Assembly (NCBI RefSeq): GCF_024171495.1 | Contig: NZ_JALJZW010000001.1 | Coordinates: forward strand, 806,001-870,000 | Reading direction: 5' to 3' | Length of the DNA stretch: 64,000 bases | Origin: Deinococcus sp. HSC-46F16 | GTDB taxonomy: Bacteria; Deinococcota; Deinococci; Deinococcales; Deinococcaceae | Shown here: positions 43,024 through 58,719 of the stretch, one piece after another | Layout of the letters: each line of letters starts with the position of its first letter | How positions within the stretch are numbered: the stretch's first letter is position 1 | Program-made: the position numbers and the translations under genes | Notes under the pieces: model-generated | What the model saw: only the letters and a program-made list of their open reading frames with translations | Database searches by the model: none | Told to the model about the DNA's origin: nothing

Positions 43024-43447
43024 GCCCGTCACCGCCGACGCCCAACTGTTGGAGGGAGCGAAGGCGGCGTTCCGGCAGGCCTACGCCCCCTACAGCAAGT
43101 TCCGGGTGGGCGCGGCCCTGCGGACCCCCGACGGCCGCGTGTTCTTCGGCGCCAACGTCGAGAACGCCTCCTACGGCCTCGCCCGCTGCGCCGAACAGTC
43201 GGCGGTGCAGGCGATGGCGACCGCCGGGGCACGCACCTTCACCGACCTCGTGGTGTATTCCGAGGCCACCCCGCCCGCAAGTCCCTGCGGGGCCTGCCGC
43301 CAGATTCTGTTCGAGTTCGCGCCCGACGCGCAGGTGGTCTGCGTCAACCACCACGGCGACGTGGTGAGCGGGCTGGTCCGCGACTTCCTGCCCCACGGCT
43401 TCCGGCTGGAGCACAGAGACGACGGGCACGAGATGGGGACGGAGTAA
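43013..43447 (+). CDS. cdd: Cytidine deaminase
   Basis: A 144-residue homotetrameric-type deaminase. The zinc site is C59 with catalytic E61 in ARCAEQSA, and C92/C95 in SPCGACRQ. AYAPYSKFRVGAAL and GANVENASYG bind the nucleoside. It converts cytidine and deoxycytidine to uridine forms for salvage. GTG 43013 has GAGGAG upstream and overlaps the CorC/HlyC end. A terminator follows. Confidence 0.95.
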
Positions 43448-43465
43448 CACCCGTTCAGTGGCAAA

Positions 43466-43495
43466 GGGGCGGAGCCATCCGCCTCTTTTTGTTTT
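43466..43495 (+). terminator. Intrinsic terminator after cdd
   Basis: GGGGCGGA (43466-43473) pairs with TCCGCCTC (43478-43485), one G-T pair, then TTTTTGTTTT. It ends the phoH-cdd region. Confidence 0.85.
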
Positions 43496-43502
43496 GCCCC
43501 CT

Positions 43503-44120
43503 TCACGGCTCGGTGACGGGGAGGTCGCAGGGGGCTTGTTGGCTTTCCGGCGCGGAAACTGTTTGGAGTGCCCTCAGCGTCGGGAGGCCGTAGCGGGTGG
43601 TCGAGGTGCTGCGGCGTGCCTGCTGTCCATTTCGCTCGTACCACTGATTTTCCGTCCGCACGCACAGGTCACGGCCCCTGAAACTCAGCCCCACGATGCG
43701 CGACGAGTTCTGGGACAGCCCGGCGTAGACCTGGCCGGGGGTGGGCACAGCCGTCCGCACGCCGCCCGACAGATTCCACAGCCGCACGGTATTGACCCCC
43801 GCGCCGATCAGGTATTTCCCGTCCTCTGTCCACAGCAGGCGCCGCACGTCGCTGTTCTTCAACACCTGCACTGTCCCGTCGGGCCGCACCAGGTGCACCT
43901 GACAAACGCTGTACTTGGGAATGTCCCAGCAGAAGCGCACGGCGGCCGCGTCCCCACGTGGGGAGAGCAGGGTCTGGACGGGATTGGCGGGGAAGTCGGC
44001 CACCGGCTCCGGGCCTCGAACGGACACTTTCTGGCCTCCCGTAAAGGAAACCTCTACCCTGGGAATCAGCGCCTGTGCGAAGGGCGAGGTCACAGCAACT
44101 GCCAGCAGAAGCGCGAGCAT
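43503..44120 (-). CDS. Secreted WD40-like hypothetical protein, paralogue 1
   Basis: A 205-residue protein with a signal peptide (MLALLLAVAVTSPFAQA). The core LKNSDVRRLLWTEDGKYLIGAGVNTVRLWNLSGG reads like a single WD40-type blade, too little for a propeller. Paired cysteines occur in AAVRFCWDIPKYSVCQVHL and later RDLCVRT. The next gene on the same strand (44170-44685) is a paralogue. It has its own -10 box. Function unknown. Confidence 0.72.
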   Translation of the reverse strand: MLALLLAVAVTSPFAQALIPRVEVSFTGGQKVSVRGPEPVADFPANPVQTLLSPRGDAAAVRFCWDIPKYSVCQVHLVRPDGTVQVLKNSDVRRLLWTEDGKYLIGAGVNTVRLWNLSGGVRTAVPTPGQVYAGLSQNSSRIVGLSFRGRDLCVRTENQWYERNGQQARRSTSTTRYGLPTLRALQTVSAPESQQAPCDLPVTEP

Positions 44121-44125
44121 GACTC

Positions 44126-44131
44126 AGCGTA
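44126..44131 (-). promoter_or_regulatory. -10 box TACGCT for paralogue 1
   Basis: On the minus strand TACGCT ends 5 bases before ATG 44120. Confidence 0.5.
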
Positions 44132-44169
44132 GGCCGGAGAACTGATGCCAGGGTGATGTAGTGTCGACT

Positions 44170-44685
44170 TCAACGGCAAAGCCACCGATCCGAAAAGACG
44201 GTCTGGCGACCCAGCAGCTTCAAACTGGGGATCGCGTACCGCGTCACCTCTCCGCCGGTGCGGACACAGACGCTGTTTTTGCCCAGCCTCAGCGGGGGGT
44301 CACCCCCCATCTCGCCCCCAGGAACAACGGCCCGAGTGCCGCCCTGCATGTTCCAGAGTCTCAATGTGTTGCGTCCGGCTCCCAAGAGAAATCGTCCGTC
44401 TGCCGTCCACAAGAGACCCAGCACATCACTATTTTTCAGAGTCAGCGGTGGCCGGTTGGGATGAACGAGTCGGACCGCGCAGCCGGTAAACCGCAGGGCC
44501 TCCCAGCAAAAGCGCACCGCCGCCGCTCGTCGTGTCGGCGCGTAGAGGGTTTCGACAGCGGACCAGCTCACATCGCTGGCGCTAGGCTCGGTTGGTGGTG
44601 CTACCCGGACGACAACCTGACTGGGAAAGGTAACTCTCACCTGAGGCAGAAGCCGGGGAGCATCGGCCAGCAAGAGCGCAAACAT
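44170..44685 (-). CDS. Secreted WD40-like hypothetical protein, paralogue 2
   Basis: A 171-residue protein that shares AAVRFCW, LKNSDVLGLLWTADGRFLLGAGRNTLRLWN and SVCVRT with the gene at 43503. The signal sequence is very short (MFALLLADAPRLLPQ), so export is less certain, and the C-terminal part is shortened. Codon use is less GC-biased than in neighbours. Function unknown. Confidence 0.7.
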   Translation of the reverse strand: MFALLLADAPRLLPQVRVTFPSQVVVRVAPPTEPSASDVSWSAVETLYAPTRRAAAVRFCWEALRFTGCAVRLVHPNRPPLTLKNSDVLGLLWTADGRFLLGAGRNTLRLWNMQGGTRAVVPGGEMGGDPPLRLGKNSVCVRTGGEVTRYAIPSLKLLGRQTVFSDRWLCR

Positions 44686-44690
44686 GCCCC

Positions 44691-44696
44691 AGCTTA
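44691..44696 (-). promoter_or_regulatory. -10 box TAAGCT for paralogue 2
   Basis: On the minus strand TAAGCT ends 5 bases before ATG 44685. Confidence 0.5.
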
Positions 44697-44719
44697 TGCC
44701 CCTGTACTGATGGCCGGAT

Positions 44720-44772
44720 GACCCCGACGCCGAAGGGGAGAACCTCTCCGGCTCTCCCCCACTCGGCGGTCA
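44720..44772 (-). terminator. Strong hairpin after aceA
   Basis: Two stacked stems, CGCCGA/TCGGCG (44728-44733 with 44763-44768) and GGGGAGA/TCTCCCC (44735-44741 with 44753-44759), lie 26 bases beyond the aceA stop. No T-run is seen, so it may stabilise the mRNA end or stop transcription with help. Confidence 0.5.
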
Positions 44773-44797
44773 TGACGAACTCTCCTCGGGCTCTGGG

Positions 44798-46093
<1,296 letters not shown>

Positions 46094-46165
46094 GGTGGTC
46101 TCCTCGGGGTGTGAGAGGCGGCCCTCGCCCGGTGGGGCGCGGTTGCGGGGATAGAAGGTGGCGAT

Positions 46166-47743
<1,578 letters not shown>

Positions 47744-47806
47744 GCGGCCATGCCTCCTCGTGCGGTGATGGAGGCATTGTGAGCCGCGCTCCCCGGCGTG
47801 GGAGGT

Positions 47807-47852
47807 GGTGTACCTGGGGAACGGGGAAGTACACCAGGGCGAGAGGTACACC
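47807..47852. promoter_or_regulatory. Inverted/direct repeat operator candidate upstream of aceB
   Basis: GGTGTACC (47807-47814) and its exact complement GGTACACC (47845-47852) flank a third GTACACC at 47829-47835, centred about 90 bases upstream of aceB. Triple repeated sites just before a C2-assimilation operon suggest binding by a regulator. The last site ends 10 bases from the HAD gene stop. Confidence 0.55.
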
Positions 47853-47861
47853 ACCCGCAGG

Positions 47862-48500
47862 TCAGGGGCCAGAGGGGACAGGCCGACCCAGCCACTCTGC
47901 CAGCTCCCCCTCGAACTCGGCGTGGCGGTCGTGGTGGTACAGCAGGCCGTGAAAGCCCGCTGCCCGCGCGGCCGCGACATTCTCCTCCACGTCATCTACG
48001 AAGGCGGTTCGCGCGGCCGGCACGCCCATCGCGTTCGCGAGGGCGGCGAAGGCGTCGGGGTGGGGCTTTTTCTGCCGCAACTCGTTGCTGAAGACCAGCG
48101 CGTCGAAGCGGGCGAAGCGCGGATCGCGGCGCAGGTGGTCGCTGACCACGGGGTAGTTGTTGCTGAGCAGCCCCACCCGCACCCCCGCCGGAATCCCGGC
48201 CAGGGTGGTGTACATCAGGTCGTTGTCGTGGACGCTGCCGAGGTAGAGCGCCTCGAACTCGGGGTAGGTCAGGGTGAGGCCCGTCTCGGCGGCCAGCACC
48301 TCCCAGAACTGCGGCAGCGTCCAGGCGCCGACCTCCAACTGGTGCACGTGCTGGAAGTAGCTCTGGCGTACGCGCCCCACCGGGAGGCCGCCCCGTTCGG
48401 CGAGGCGGGCGGTCGAGCGGCCGTCGAAGGTGCCGACGGTAAAGACGCCGCCCCAGTCGAAGGCGACGTGACGGGCGGCGGGGTCAGGCGAGCGGGTCAT
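47862..48500 (-). CDS. HAD superfamily hydrolase, subfamily IA
   Basis: A 212-residue phosphatase-like protein. Motif I is FDWGGVFTVG (D-W instead of the usual DxD, so the second Asp is replaced by Gly), motif II LLSNNYP, motif III around KKPHPDAF and motif IV FVDDVEENV. The DWGG variant is common in this subfamily. Substrate unknown, probably a phosphorylated metabolite. Divergent from nrnA. Confidence 0.88.
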   Translation of the reverse strand: MTRSPDPAARHVAFDWGGVFTVGTFDGRSTARLAERGGLPVGRVRQSYFQHVHQLEVGAWTLPQFWEVLAAETGLTLTYPEFEALYLGSVHDNDLMYTTLAGIPAGVRVGLLSNNYPVVSDHLRRDPRFARFDALVFSNELRQKKPHPDAFAALANAMGVPAARTAFVDDVEENVAAARAAGFHGLLYHHDRHAEFEGELAEWLGRPVPSGP

Positions 48501-48573
48501 GGGGGCATTGTGGCGCAGGGGGAGGGGGGCGGCCGATCAAGTTCGGCGCAAGGCCCGGTTCAAAGGCCCCACC

Positions 48574-48579
48574 TATACT
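48574..48579 (+). promoter_or_regulatory. -10 box TATACT for nrnA
   Basis: TATACT is 7 bases before ATG 48587. Confidence 0.6.
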
Positions 48580-48586
48580 CGCCCCC

Positions 48587-49594
48587 ATGACCGGCATGAA
48601 CGACGCCACCCCCTCCTATTCGCAGGCTGTGCAGGCCGTGGCCGAGCGCCTGCGGGCGCACTCCGGCCCGATCGTGGTGCTGTCCCACGAGAGCCCCGAC
48701 GGCGACGCGCTGGGCAGCGTGCTGGGCCTGACGCGGGCGCTGCGGGCGCTGGGGCGCGAAGTCATCGCGCCGATGGAGGTGCCCCGCTACCTGCGCTTTC
48801 TGGTGCAGGAGGGCGAGATCGTCCCGGCGCTGACCGAGTGGCCGCAGGGGGCGCTGGCCGCCGTGCTGGACGTGGACAACAACGATCCCACGCGGGTGGC
48901 GGGAGCGGACCTGACCGTGTTCGACGGCCCGGTTGTGAACATCGACCACCACGGCACCAACCGCCGTCAGTCCGACGCCCTGCTGGTGGACCCCAGCCTC
49001 CCCGCCACCGCGATGATGGTCGCCGACGTGGTGGAGGCGCTGGGTGCCCCCTGGACCGAGCAGGTCGCCACCCCCCTGATGCTGGGGCTGAACACCGATA
49101 CCGGGTCCTTCCGCTTCGACAGCGTGACGCCCCGGACCTTCGAGGCGGCGGCGCGGCTGCTGTCGCACGGGGCAAGGCTGGGGTGGATCAACGACAACCT
49201 GGGACAGCACCCGCGTTCCTACTACCTGTTGCTGCGCGAGGTGCTGACCACGATGGAGTTCTTGTACGGCGGCCGGGTGGTCCTCGCCCGCGTGGACGAC
49301 GCGATGCTGGAGCGGGCCGGGGCCACCTGGGAGGACGTGGAGTCCTACGTCAACATCCTGCGCGGCGCGGAGGGCTCGGTCCTCGCCGTGATGGTCAAGG
49401 ACTACGGAGACCGGATCAAGCTGTCGCTGCGCTCGCGCGGGGGCGTCAGCGCCCAGAATGTCGCCGTGGCGCTGGGCGGGGGCGGGCATGTCCCGGCGGC
49501 GGGCGCGACCCTGACCGGGCCGTATCCCGAGGCCCGCGAGCGGCTGGACGCGGCGGTGGCGACGGAGCTGGAACGGGTGGACCAGGGCGGCTGA
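48587..49594 (+). CDS. nrnA: DHH/DHHA1 phosphoesterase, NrnA-type oligoribonuclease/pAp phosphatase
   Basis: A 335-residue two-domain enzyme. The DHH domain has H34 and D38/D40 in SHESPDGDALGS and the DHH motif at 120-122 in VVNIDHHGTN. The DHHA1 domain holds the GGGGH substrate motif (VALGGGGHVPAAGATL). NrnA degrades short RNAs and 3'-phosphoadenosine 5'-phosphate; some relatives cleave cyclic dinucleotide products. Confidence 0.92.
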   Translation: MTGMNDATPSYSQAVQAVAERLRAHSGPIVVLSHESPDGDALGSVLGLTRALRALGREVIAPMEVPRYLRFLVQEGEIVPALTEWPQGALAAVLDVDNNDPTRVAGADLTVFDGPVVNIDHHGTNRRQSDALLVDPSLPATAMMVADVVEALGAPWTEQVATPLMLGLNTDTGSFRFDSVTPRTFEAAARLLSHGARLGWINDNLGQHPRSYYLLLREVLTTMEFLYGGRVVLARVDDAMLERAGATWEDVESYVNILRGAEGSVLAVMVKDYGDRIKLSLRSRGGVSAQNVAVALGGGGHVPAAGATLTGPYPEARERLDAAVATELERVDQGG

Positions 49595-49618
49595 GGCCAG
49601 GGCCTCCGGAGACGGGCG

Positions 49619-49671
49619 GAAGGTCGAAGGCGGAGAGCCAAAGCCTTGACCTTCGGCCTTCCCCGCCTTCG
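49619..49671. terminator. Two alternative hairpins between convergent genes
   Basis: CGAAGGCGG (49625-49633) can pair with CCGCCTTCG (49663-49671), while GAAGGTCGAAGGC (49619-49631) can pair with GCCTTGACCTTC (49643-49654). The two foldings share bases and cannot both form. It lies between nrnA and the serine hydrolase gene. Confidence 0.5.
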
Positions 49672-49741
49672 ATGACGTTGCTGGCAAGACGGCCTGGCCG
49701 CCGCGTGACCGGCCGCCCCGCTCGCCCGGCCCGCTGCGAAC

Positions 49742-50878
49742 CTAGCGCCCTTCCAGCACCGCCCGCAGCCCCGCGCCGATCCAGGCGAAGGCGGCGCGGG
49801 TGTTCGGCATGGTGTAGGTCTGGTCGGCCCCGTGCTGCATGAAGGCGTAGACAAGGTGGCGCCCATCCTCGGTCCGCAGGTAACCGCTGTAGGTCAGCAG
49901 CCGCCAGCCGTTGCCCCCCTTGCCCGCGAAAGCCGCCACCTTCCCGGCGACCTCCGAGGGCAGGGCCGAGCGCCCGTAGCCCATCGCCGCGACCTCGCGC
50001 TGCCAGGCCAGGCTGTCGGGCGAGAGGCCGGAGCGCAGGTGCTGGTGCGCGAGCAGGGTGGCGAACTCGTAAGGGGTGCTGAGGTTGTGCACCCGCAGGT
50101 CGTCGGCCGGGTCGGGCGCAGCGTCGAAGTAGGTGTTCAGCCGGTTCTGGAGAACATCGGCCCGCAAGCGCTGGGCGTCGGCGTCGATGGCGGTCGCCAG
50201 CCGCAGCCGCTCCGGGCCGGTGGCCTTGTCCCACCCGGTTCCCGCGAGAAAGGCGGGCGACGAGCCGATCTGCGCCGCCCACCACGCCTTGGTGGGCAGA
50301 ATCAGGCGGGTGCGGCACAGGCCGAGGTCGTCGGCGAGGGCCTGCACCGCGCCCAGCCCCACCCGGCGGTGCAGCAGGTCGGTGGCGGTGTTGTCGCTGT
50401 GACGAATCATCCGCTCGGTGAGGTCGCGGACGCTGCTGCCGTCGTACGGGTAGTCGCCGAGGCTCTGGCTGGCGGTCGACACGTTGAAACGTTCACCCGG
50501 CGAGAGCCGCCCGGCGTCCACCTCGCGCAACACCGCCCACAGCACCGCCTGCTTGTAGGTGCTGGCGAGCGGAAACACCCCGTCGGGGGCCTGGGTCACC
50601 GCCCGCAGCGGGCGCAGGGTAGCGGGGTCGAGCTCGGCCACCCACAGGCCCAGCCGACCGCTGAGGGCCTGGGGCGGGGCGGGAGCAGGCGAGGCGGTGG
50701 GGGCGGGACCGAGGCAGGGCGTGCCCGGCGCCTCCGCCGGGGCGGCGACGGCCACGAGGTCGGGCGGAGCAGCGGCCGCTGGGGCCGGGTCAGGGCGCCA
50801 CGCGGCCCACGCCCCAACGAGGGCGAGGGCCAGCAGGACGTAACGCCCCTTGTTGCGCAGGGCGGGGGGTGGGGCCAC
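49742..50878 (-). CDS. Serine beta-lactamase-like (penicillin-binding) protein, secreted or anchored
   Basis: A 378-residue protein. An N-terminal hydrophobic segment (about 12-27) and a Pro/Ala-rich linker (28-72) precede a serine hydrolase domain with S106xxK109 in LASTYKQ, S161DN163 and K320GG in place of KTG. I find no Glu166/Asn170 omega-loop motif of true class A beta-lactamases, so it may be a low-activity relative or a peptidase. It begins 3 bases after degV, hence co-transcribed. Confidence 0.85.
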   Translation of the reverse strand: MAPPPALRNKGRYVLLALALVGAWAAWRPDPAPAAAAPPDLVAVAAPAEAPGTPCLGPAPTASPAPAPPQALSGRLGLWVAELDPATLRPLRAVTQAPDGVFPLASTYKQAVLWAVLREVDAGRLSPGERFNVSTASQSLGDYPYDGSSVRDLTERMIRHSDNTATDLLHRRVGLGAVQALADDLGLCRTRLILPTKAWWAAQIGSSPAFLAGTGWDKATGPERLRLATAIDADAQRLRADVLQNRLNTYFDAAPDPADDLRVHNLSTPYEFATLLAHQHLRSGLSPDSLAWQREVAAMGYGRSALPSEVAGKVAAFAGKGGNGWRLLTYSGYLRTEDGRHLVYAFMQHGADQTYTMPNTRAAFAWIGAGLRAVLEGR

Positions 50879-50881
50879 AGC

Positions 50882-51727
50882 CTAGGCCGTCAACGGCTCC
50901 AGGGCCGCGCCGACCGTCCCCGGCCCCACGTGCGTGGCAATCACGGCGCCGATCTGGTGGTCCCCCAGGTCCTCGAACCCCACGCCCGAGACCCCCGCGC
51001 GAATCTCCTGCAAGGTGGCCTCGCCGCCCAGGGTCGAGAGGAAGGTGACGCGGGCGCCGCCGTTGGCCTCGGCATACTTGCGGATATGGTCCACAAGGTC
51101 CTGCACGACCTTCTTGCTGCCGCGCACGCGCCCGGCGGCCTCGACCCGGCCCGCCTTCACGGTCAGGATGGGCTTGATGTTCAGCAGGCCCCCCAGCAGC
51201 GCCGTCGCCCCGCCGATGCGCCCGTTGGCCCGCAGGAAGTCGAGGGTGTCCACCGTGAAGCGGATGTCCGTTTTCGCCGCGACGCGCTCCAGCTCGCCCA
51301 CGATCTCGGCCATGGAGCGGCCCTCCCCCGCCCGCTGCGCCGCCCGGATCGCCTGCATGCCCAGCCCCAGCGTGGCCGAGCGGCTGTCCATCACCGTGAC
51401 GCGCCCGCCGAAATCCTGCGCGGCGAGCCGGGCGCTTCCCACCGTGCCCGACAGTTGCCCGCTGATGTGGAGGCTCAGCACCTCGTCGGCCGCCCTGAGC
51501 GCGTCCTCGTACACGGCGGCGAACTCGGCCGGGCTGGGCTGGGACGTGCTGGGCGTCTTCTTGCCCGCCCTGATTCCGGCGAAGAGGTCGGCAGGGGTGA
51601 TTTCCAGGCCGTCTTTGTACATCTGGCCGTCGAAGTGAACGTACAGCGGCACGCTGCGAATCCCGTACTGACCGCAAAGCTGAGGACTGAGGTCACTCGT
51701 CGAGTCGGTGACGATGGCGATGGTCAT
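50882..51727 (-). CDS. DegV family fatty acid-binding protein
   Basis: A 281-residue DegV fold: [14 protein letters not shown] begins it, [17 protein letters not shown] and [19 protein letters not shown] hold the fatty-acid head-group site with conserved Ser, and [18 protein letters not shown] sequence follows. DegV/FakB proteins deliver fatty acids to FakA kinase. No FakA is adjacent here. ATG 51727 is preferred; a TAAGAT -10 lies just upstream. Confidence 0.92.
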   Translation of the reverse strand: MTIAIVTDSTSDLSPQLCGQYGIRSVPLYVHFDGQMYKDGLEITPADLFAGIRAGKKTPSTSQPSPAEFAAVYEDALRAADEVLSLHISGQLSGTVGSARLAAQDFGGRVTVMDSRSATLGLGMQAIRAAQRAGEGRSMAEIVGELERVAAKTDIRFTVDTLDFLRANGRIGGATALLGGLLNIKPILTVKAGRVEAAGRVRGSKKVVQDLVDHIRKYAEANGGARVTFLSTLGGEATLQEIRAGVSGVGFEDLGDHQIGAVIATHVGPGTVGAALEPLTA

Positions 51728-51734
51728 GGGGGGC

Positions 51735-51740
51735 ATCTTA
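51735..51740 (-). promoter_or_regulatory. -10 box TAAGAT for degV and the serine hydrolase
   Basis: On the minus strand TAAGAT ends 7 bases before ATG 51727. Confidence 0.6.
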
Positions 51741-51825
51741 ACGCGGGGCGGGGGGTGTGGACGGCTGGCTCTCCGCAAGGCAAAACGCCGCCCCCACGGA
51801 CGGCGTTTCAGAACACTGGGGCAGC

Positions 51826-55077
<3,252 letters not shown>

Positions 55078-55252
55078 GGGCAGGGCCTCCTGAGATGGGC
55101 GCGGCAGACAGCGTGGACACTGGCAAATTGAACCGGGTCAAAGAATCGGGGGGAAGTATAGCGGGGACGTGGGGGGAAGGAAGGGCAGTTTGGCCCAGTC
55201 TACGCGGGCAAAGGGTGACGCAGCTGCTGTCCCGGCCCGCCCGCCGACCCGC

Positions 55253-55258
55253 TAGGCT
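55253..55258 (+). promoter_or_regulatory. -10 box TAGGCT for the DUF2726 gene
   Basis: TAGGCT is 7 bases before ATG 55266. Confidence 0.55.
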
Positions 55259-55265
55259 CCTGCGC

Positions 55266-55796
55266 ATGGCCCCCCTCGGTTGTCTCGCCAGCCTGTTCGG
55301 TGTCCGGGAAGCGCCCCGCGCTCCGTCTCAGCCCCCATCGCAGGCCCAGACGGGCACGTCCCCGCAGAGTCCGGTGCCGGGCCGCCTGCCCGTGGAGGTC
55401 AAGCGGTACTTCTTCAGCCGCGACGAACACGCCTTTTTCGGGGCGCTAGAAGAGGCGCTTACGGGTACCCCCTACCGGGTCTTTCCGAATGTGCGGCTGA
55501 ACGACCTGTTCCGGATCACCGCGCAGGAGGGGCGGCAGGCGACCTACGCGCGGCTGCGGGACAAGCACGTGGACTTTCTGATCGTGGACGGCGCGGCGGC
55601 TTATCGCCCGGTGCTCGCCATCGAGCTGGACGGGGCCTCCCACGGCAGCGAAAAACAGCAGCACCGGGACGCGGTGAAGGACGTAGCATTCCGGTCGGCG
55701 GGATTGCGGCTGGTGCGCCTCCCCTCGCGGGCGTACTCGGCGGGCGAGTTGCGCGAACGCTTGCGCGGCGAACTGTCCGCCCCCTCTCCGCGCTGA
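55266..55796 (+). CDS. DUF2726 domain protein
   Basis: A 176-residue protein. After a low-complexity Pro/Ser/Gln linker, residues about 40-170 form a DUF2726 domain: FFSRDEHAFFGALEEAL, VFPNVRLNDLF, HVDFLIVD, VLAIELDGASHGSEKQQHRDAVKDVAFRSAGLRLVRLP. The Asp and Glu-x-Asp pattern is like PD-(D/E)xK nuclease-fold proteins; DUF2726 is often found with topoisomerase or helicase domains, here alone. Its activity is not known. Confidence 0.82.
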   Translation: MAPLGCLASLFGVREAPRAPSQPPSQAQTGTSPQSPVPGRLPVEVKRYFFSRDEHAFFGALEEALTGTPYRVFPNVRLNDLFRITAQEGRQATYARLRDKHVDFLIVDGAAAYRPVLAIELDGASHGSEKQQHRDAVKDVAFRSAGLRLVRLPSRAYSAGELRERLRGELSAPSPR

Positions 55797-55811
55797 CCCG
55801 CCCCCACGCGC

Positions 55812-55817
55812 TACCCT
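55812..55817 (+). promoter_or_regulatory. -10 box TACCCT for the MoxR-like gene
   Basis: TACCCT is 7 bases before GTG 55825. Confidence 0.6.
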
Positions 55818-55824
55818 CTCCCCC

Positions 55825-56847
<1,023 letters not shown>

Positions 56848-56857
56848 GGACCGACCC

Positions 56858-57991
56858 GTGACCTCCCCCGACCTCCAGACCCTGATCTCCGGATCGCGGC
56901 TGCGGCTGCGGGGCAAGTCCGCCTTTTTCGCCACGCTGCTGCTGCACGCCGAGTTCGTGCCCTCGCGCGAGGTCGCGGCGGCGGGCACGGACGGCGAGCG
57001 GGTGTACGTGAATCCGGAGGTGGCGGCCAGCCTCCCGCCCGACGTGCTCGACGGCCTGCTGCTGCACGAGGTCCTGCACGCGGCGCTGTCGCACGTGCCG
57101 CGCCGGGGACCGCGCGAGAAGAAGCGCTGGAACCGCGCCGCCGACACCATCGTGAACGGCATGGTCGCCGCCGCCGGGCTGCCGCTGCCGCCGGGCGCCG
57201 CCCGCGACGAGCATCTGGAGCGGCTCAGCGTGGAGGAGGTCTACACCTCGCTGGAGGGCCGCGAGCCGCAGGACGGCGAGGACGAGACCGACGATCTGCT
57301 GGACGGCCCGCCCTCTGACGCCCCGCCGCGTGAGGGCAAGCCGGGGGGGCCGGGGGCGCGGCAGTGGCAGCAGGCGCTCGCGCAGGCCCGCAGCGTGGAG
57401 GCGATGGCGGGGCAGGGGCACGACCCCCTGGGAATGCACCGCGAACTCGCCCGGCTTTCCCCCGCGCGGCTGGACTGGCGGGCGCAGCTCTGGCGCTTTC
57501 TGGCACGGACGCCGGTGGACTTCGGGGGCTTCGACCGCCGCTTTGTGGGGCGGGGGCTGTATCTGGAGGCGCTGGACGACGAGTCGCTCACCGCTCTCGT
57601 CGCCGTGGACACCTCCGGCAGCGTGGACGACGCGGCGGTGCGGGCGCTGGTGGCCGAGGTGCAGGGGGTGCTGGGCGCGTACCCGCACGTCTGCGCGACC
57701 CTCTACTACGCCGACACCGAAGCCTACGGTCCCTTCGAGCTGCGCCCCGGCGACCCCATCCCCCAGCCCCAGGGCGGCGGCGGCACCGACTTCCGGCCCA
57801 TCTTCGCGCTGGCGGACACGCACGAGCCGGACGTGCTGATCTACCTCACCGACGGCTACGGCGATTTCCCGGAGAAACAGCCCCGCATGCCGACCCTGTG
57901 GGTGGTCCCCCCCGGCGGCCTGGAAGACGAGGGCTTTCCCTTCGGGGACGTGCTGCGGCTGGCCGAGGAGGGCGAGGGCTTTACGGCCTGA
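56858..57991 (+). CDS. VWA-like domain protein with HExxH motif (DUF2201 family)
   Basis: A 377-residue protein. An N-terminal putative metallopeptidase domain has H70EVLH74 (LLLHEVLHAALSH), and an Asp/Glu-rich linker spans about 140-160. The C-terminal VWA-like domain has a MIDAS motif DTSGS (near residue 250) and GGTDFRPIF. It is the usual partner of a MoxR AAA ATPase. The function of this pair is unknown in any species I can name. GTG 56858 sits 10 bases after moxR. Overlaps the convergent phosphoesterase gene by 11 bases. Confidence 0.86.
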   Translation: MTSPDLQTLISGSRLRLRGKSAFFATLLLHAEFVPSREVAAAGTDGERVYVNPEVAASLPPDVLDGLLLHEVLHAALSHVPRRGPREKKRWNRAADTIVNGMVAAAGLPLPPGAARDEHLERLSVEEVYTSLEGREPQDGEDETDDLLDGPPSDAPPREGKPGGPGARQWQQALAQARSVEAMAGQGHDPLGMHRELARLSPARLDWRAQLWRFLARTPVDFGGFDRRFVGRGLYLEALDDESLTALVAVDTSGSVDDAAVRALVAEVQGVLGAYPHVCATLYYADTEAYGPFELRPGDPIPQPQGGGGTDFRPIFALADTHEPDVLIYLTDGYGDFPEKQPRMPTLWVVPPGGLEDEGFPFGDVLRLAEEGEGFTA

Positions 57992-58670
57992 GGCCGGTCC
58001 GCACCATGTAGGCCTCGGCGCCGCCGTCCGGGGCGTGGTCGGTGGCCCAGCGGACGGCGGCCTCGGTGTCGTAGGGCGTGCGGCGAAAGGTCACGTCCCA
58101 GACCCCGGCGCGGCGCTCCAGCAGCACCCAGCGGGCGGTGGGGTCGCCGTCCTTCTGGCGCGACACAGCGCCCGCATTCACGAAGGTCAAGCCGCCCCGC
58201 GTCCAGACCGCCTCCGTATGGGTGTGGCCCACGACGACGACCCGCGCTCCCGGCCAGTCCCGCACCCGCGCCAGTTTCTCCTCGTCGGGCAGCTTGAACA
58301 GGGCCTCCCACGCGTCCGCCGGGCTGCCGTGGGCGAGCAGTACCTCGCCGTCTGCCGCCGTGGCGGTCAGGGGCAGGGCCGCGAGTTCAGGGGGCACGCC
58401 GCCGAGTTGCCCCTCCAGAAACTCGCGGTAGGTCCGCGTCTCGGCCTCCAGTTCGCTGGGGTCGGCCAGAAAGAACTCGTCGGTGTTCCCCCGCACGGTC
58501 GGCGGCGCGTGCTCGCGCTGCAAGGCCCACGCTCCCGCCGGGTCCGCCATGCCCCAGACAGTGTCGCCGAGGTTGTGGACAGCGTCGGGACTCACGGCGC
58601 GGAGGTCGTCCAGCACCGCCTCCAGCGCGAATCTGTTGCCGTGAACGTCGGTGAGGATGGCGAGGCGCAT
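57981..58670 (-). CDS. Calcineurin-like metallophosphoesterase
   Basis: A 229-residue protein of the YfcE/MJ0936-type. Metal motifs: DVHGN, LGDTV, GNTDE, HG, and GHTHTEA with a second His. It hydrolyses phosphodiesters or small phosphates; the physiological substrate is unknown. ATG 58670 was chosen because the domain begins two residues later (MRLAILTDVHGN). Divergent to the LRV gene. Confidence 0.9.
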   Translation of the reverse strand: MRLAILTDVHGNRFALEAVLDDLRAVSPDAVHNLGDTVWGMADPAGAWALQREHAPPTVRGNTDEFFLADPSELEAETRTYREFLEGQLGGVPPELAALPLTATAADGEVLLAHGSPADAWEALFKLPDEEKLARVRDWPGARVVVVGHTHTEAVWTRGGLTFVNAGAVSRQKDGDPTARWVLLERRAGVWDVTFRRTPYDTEAAVRWATDHAPDGGAEAYMVRTGLRP

Positions 58671-58719
58671 GGAGTATGGTGGCACAGCCTCCCGCCCCGC
58701 CATCTGCCATCATCGCGCC

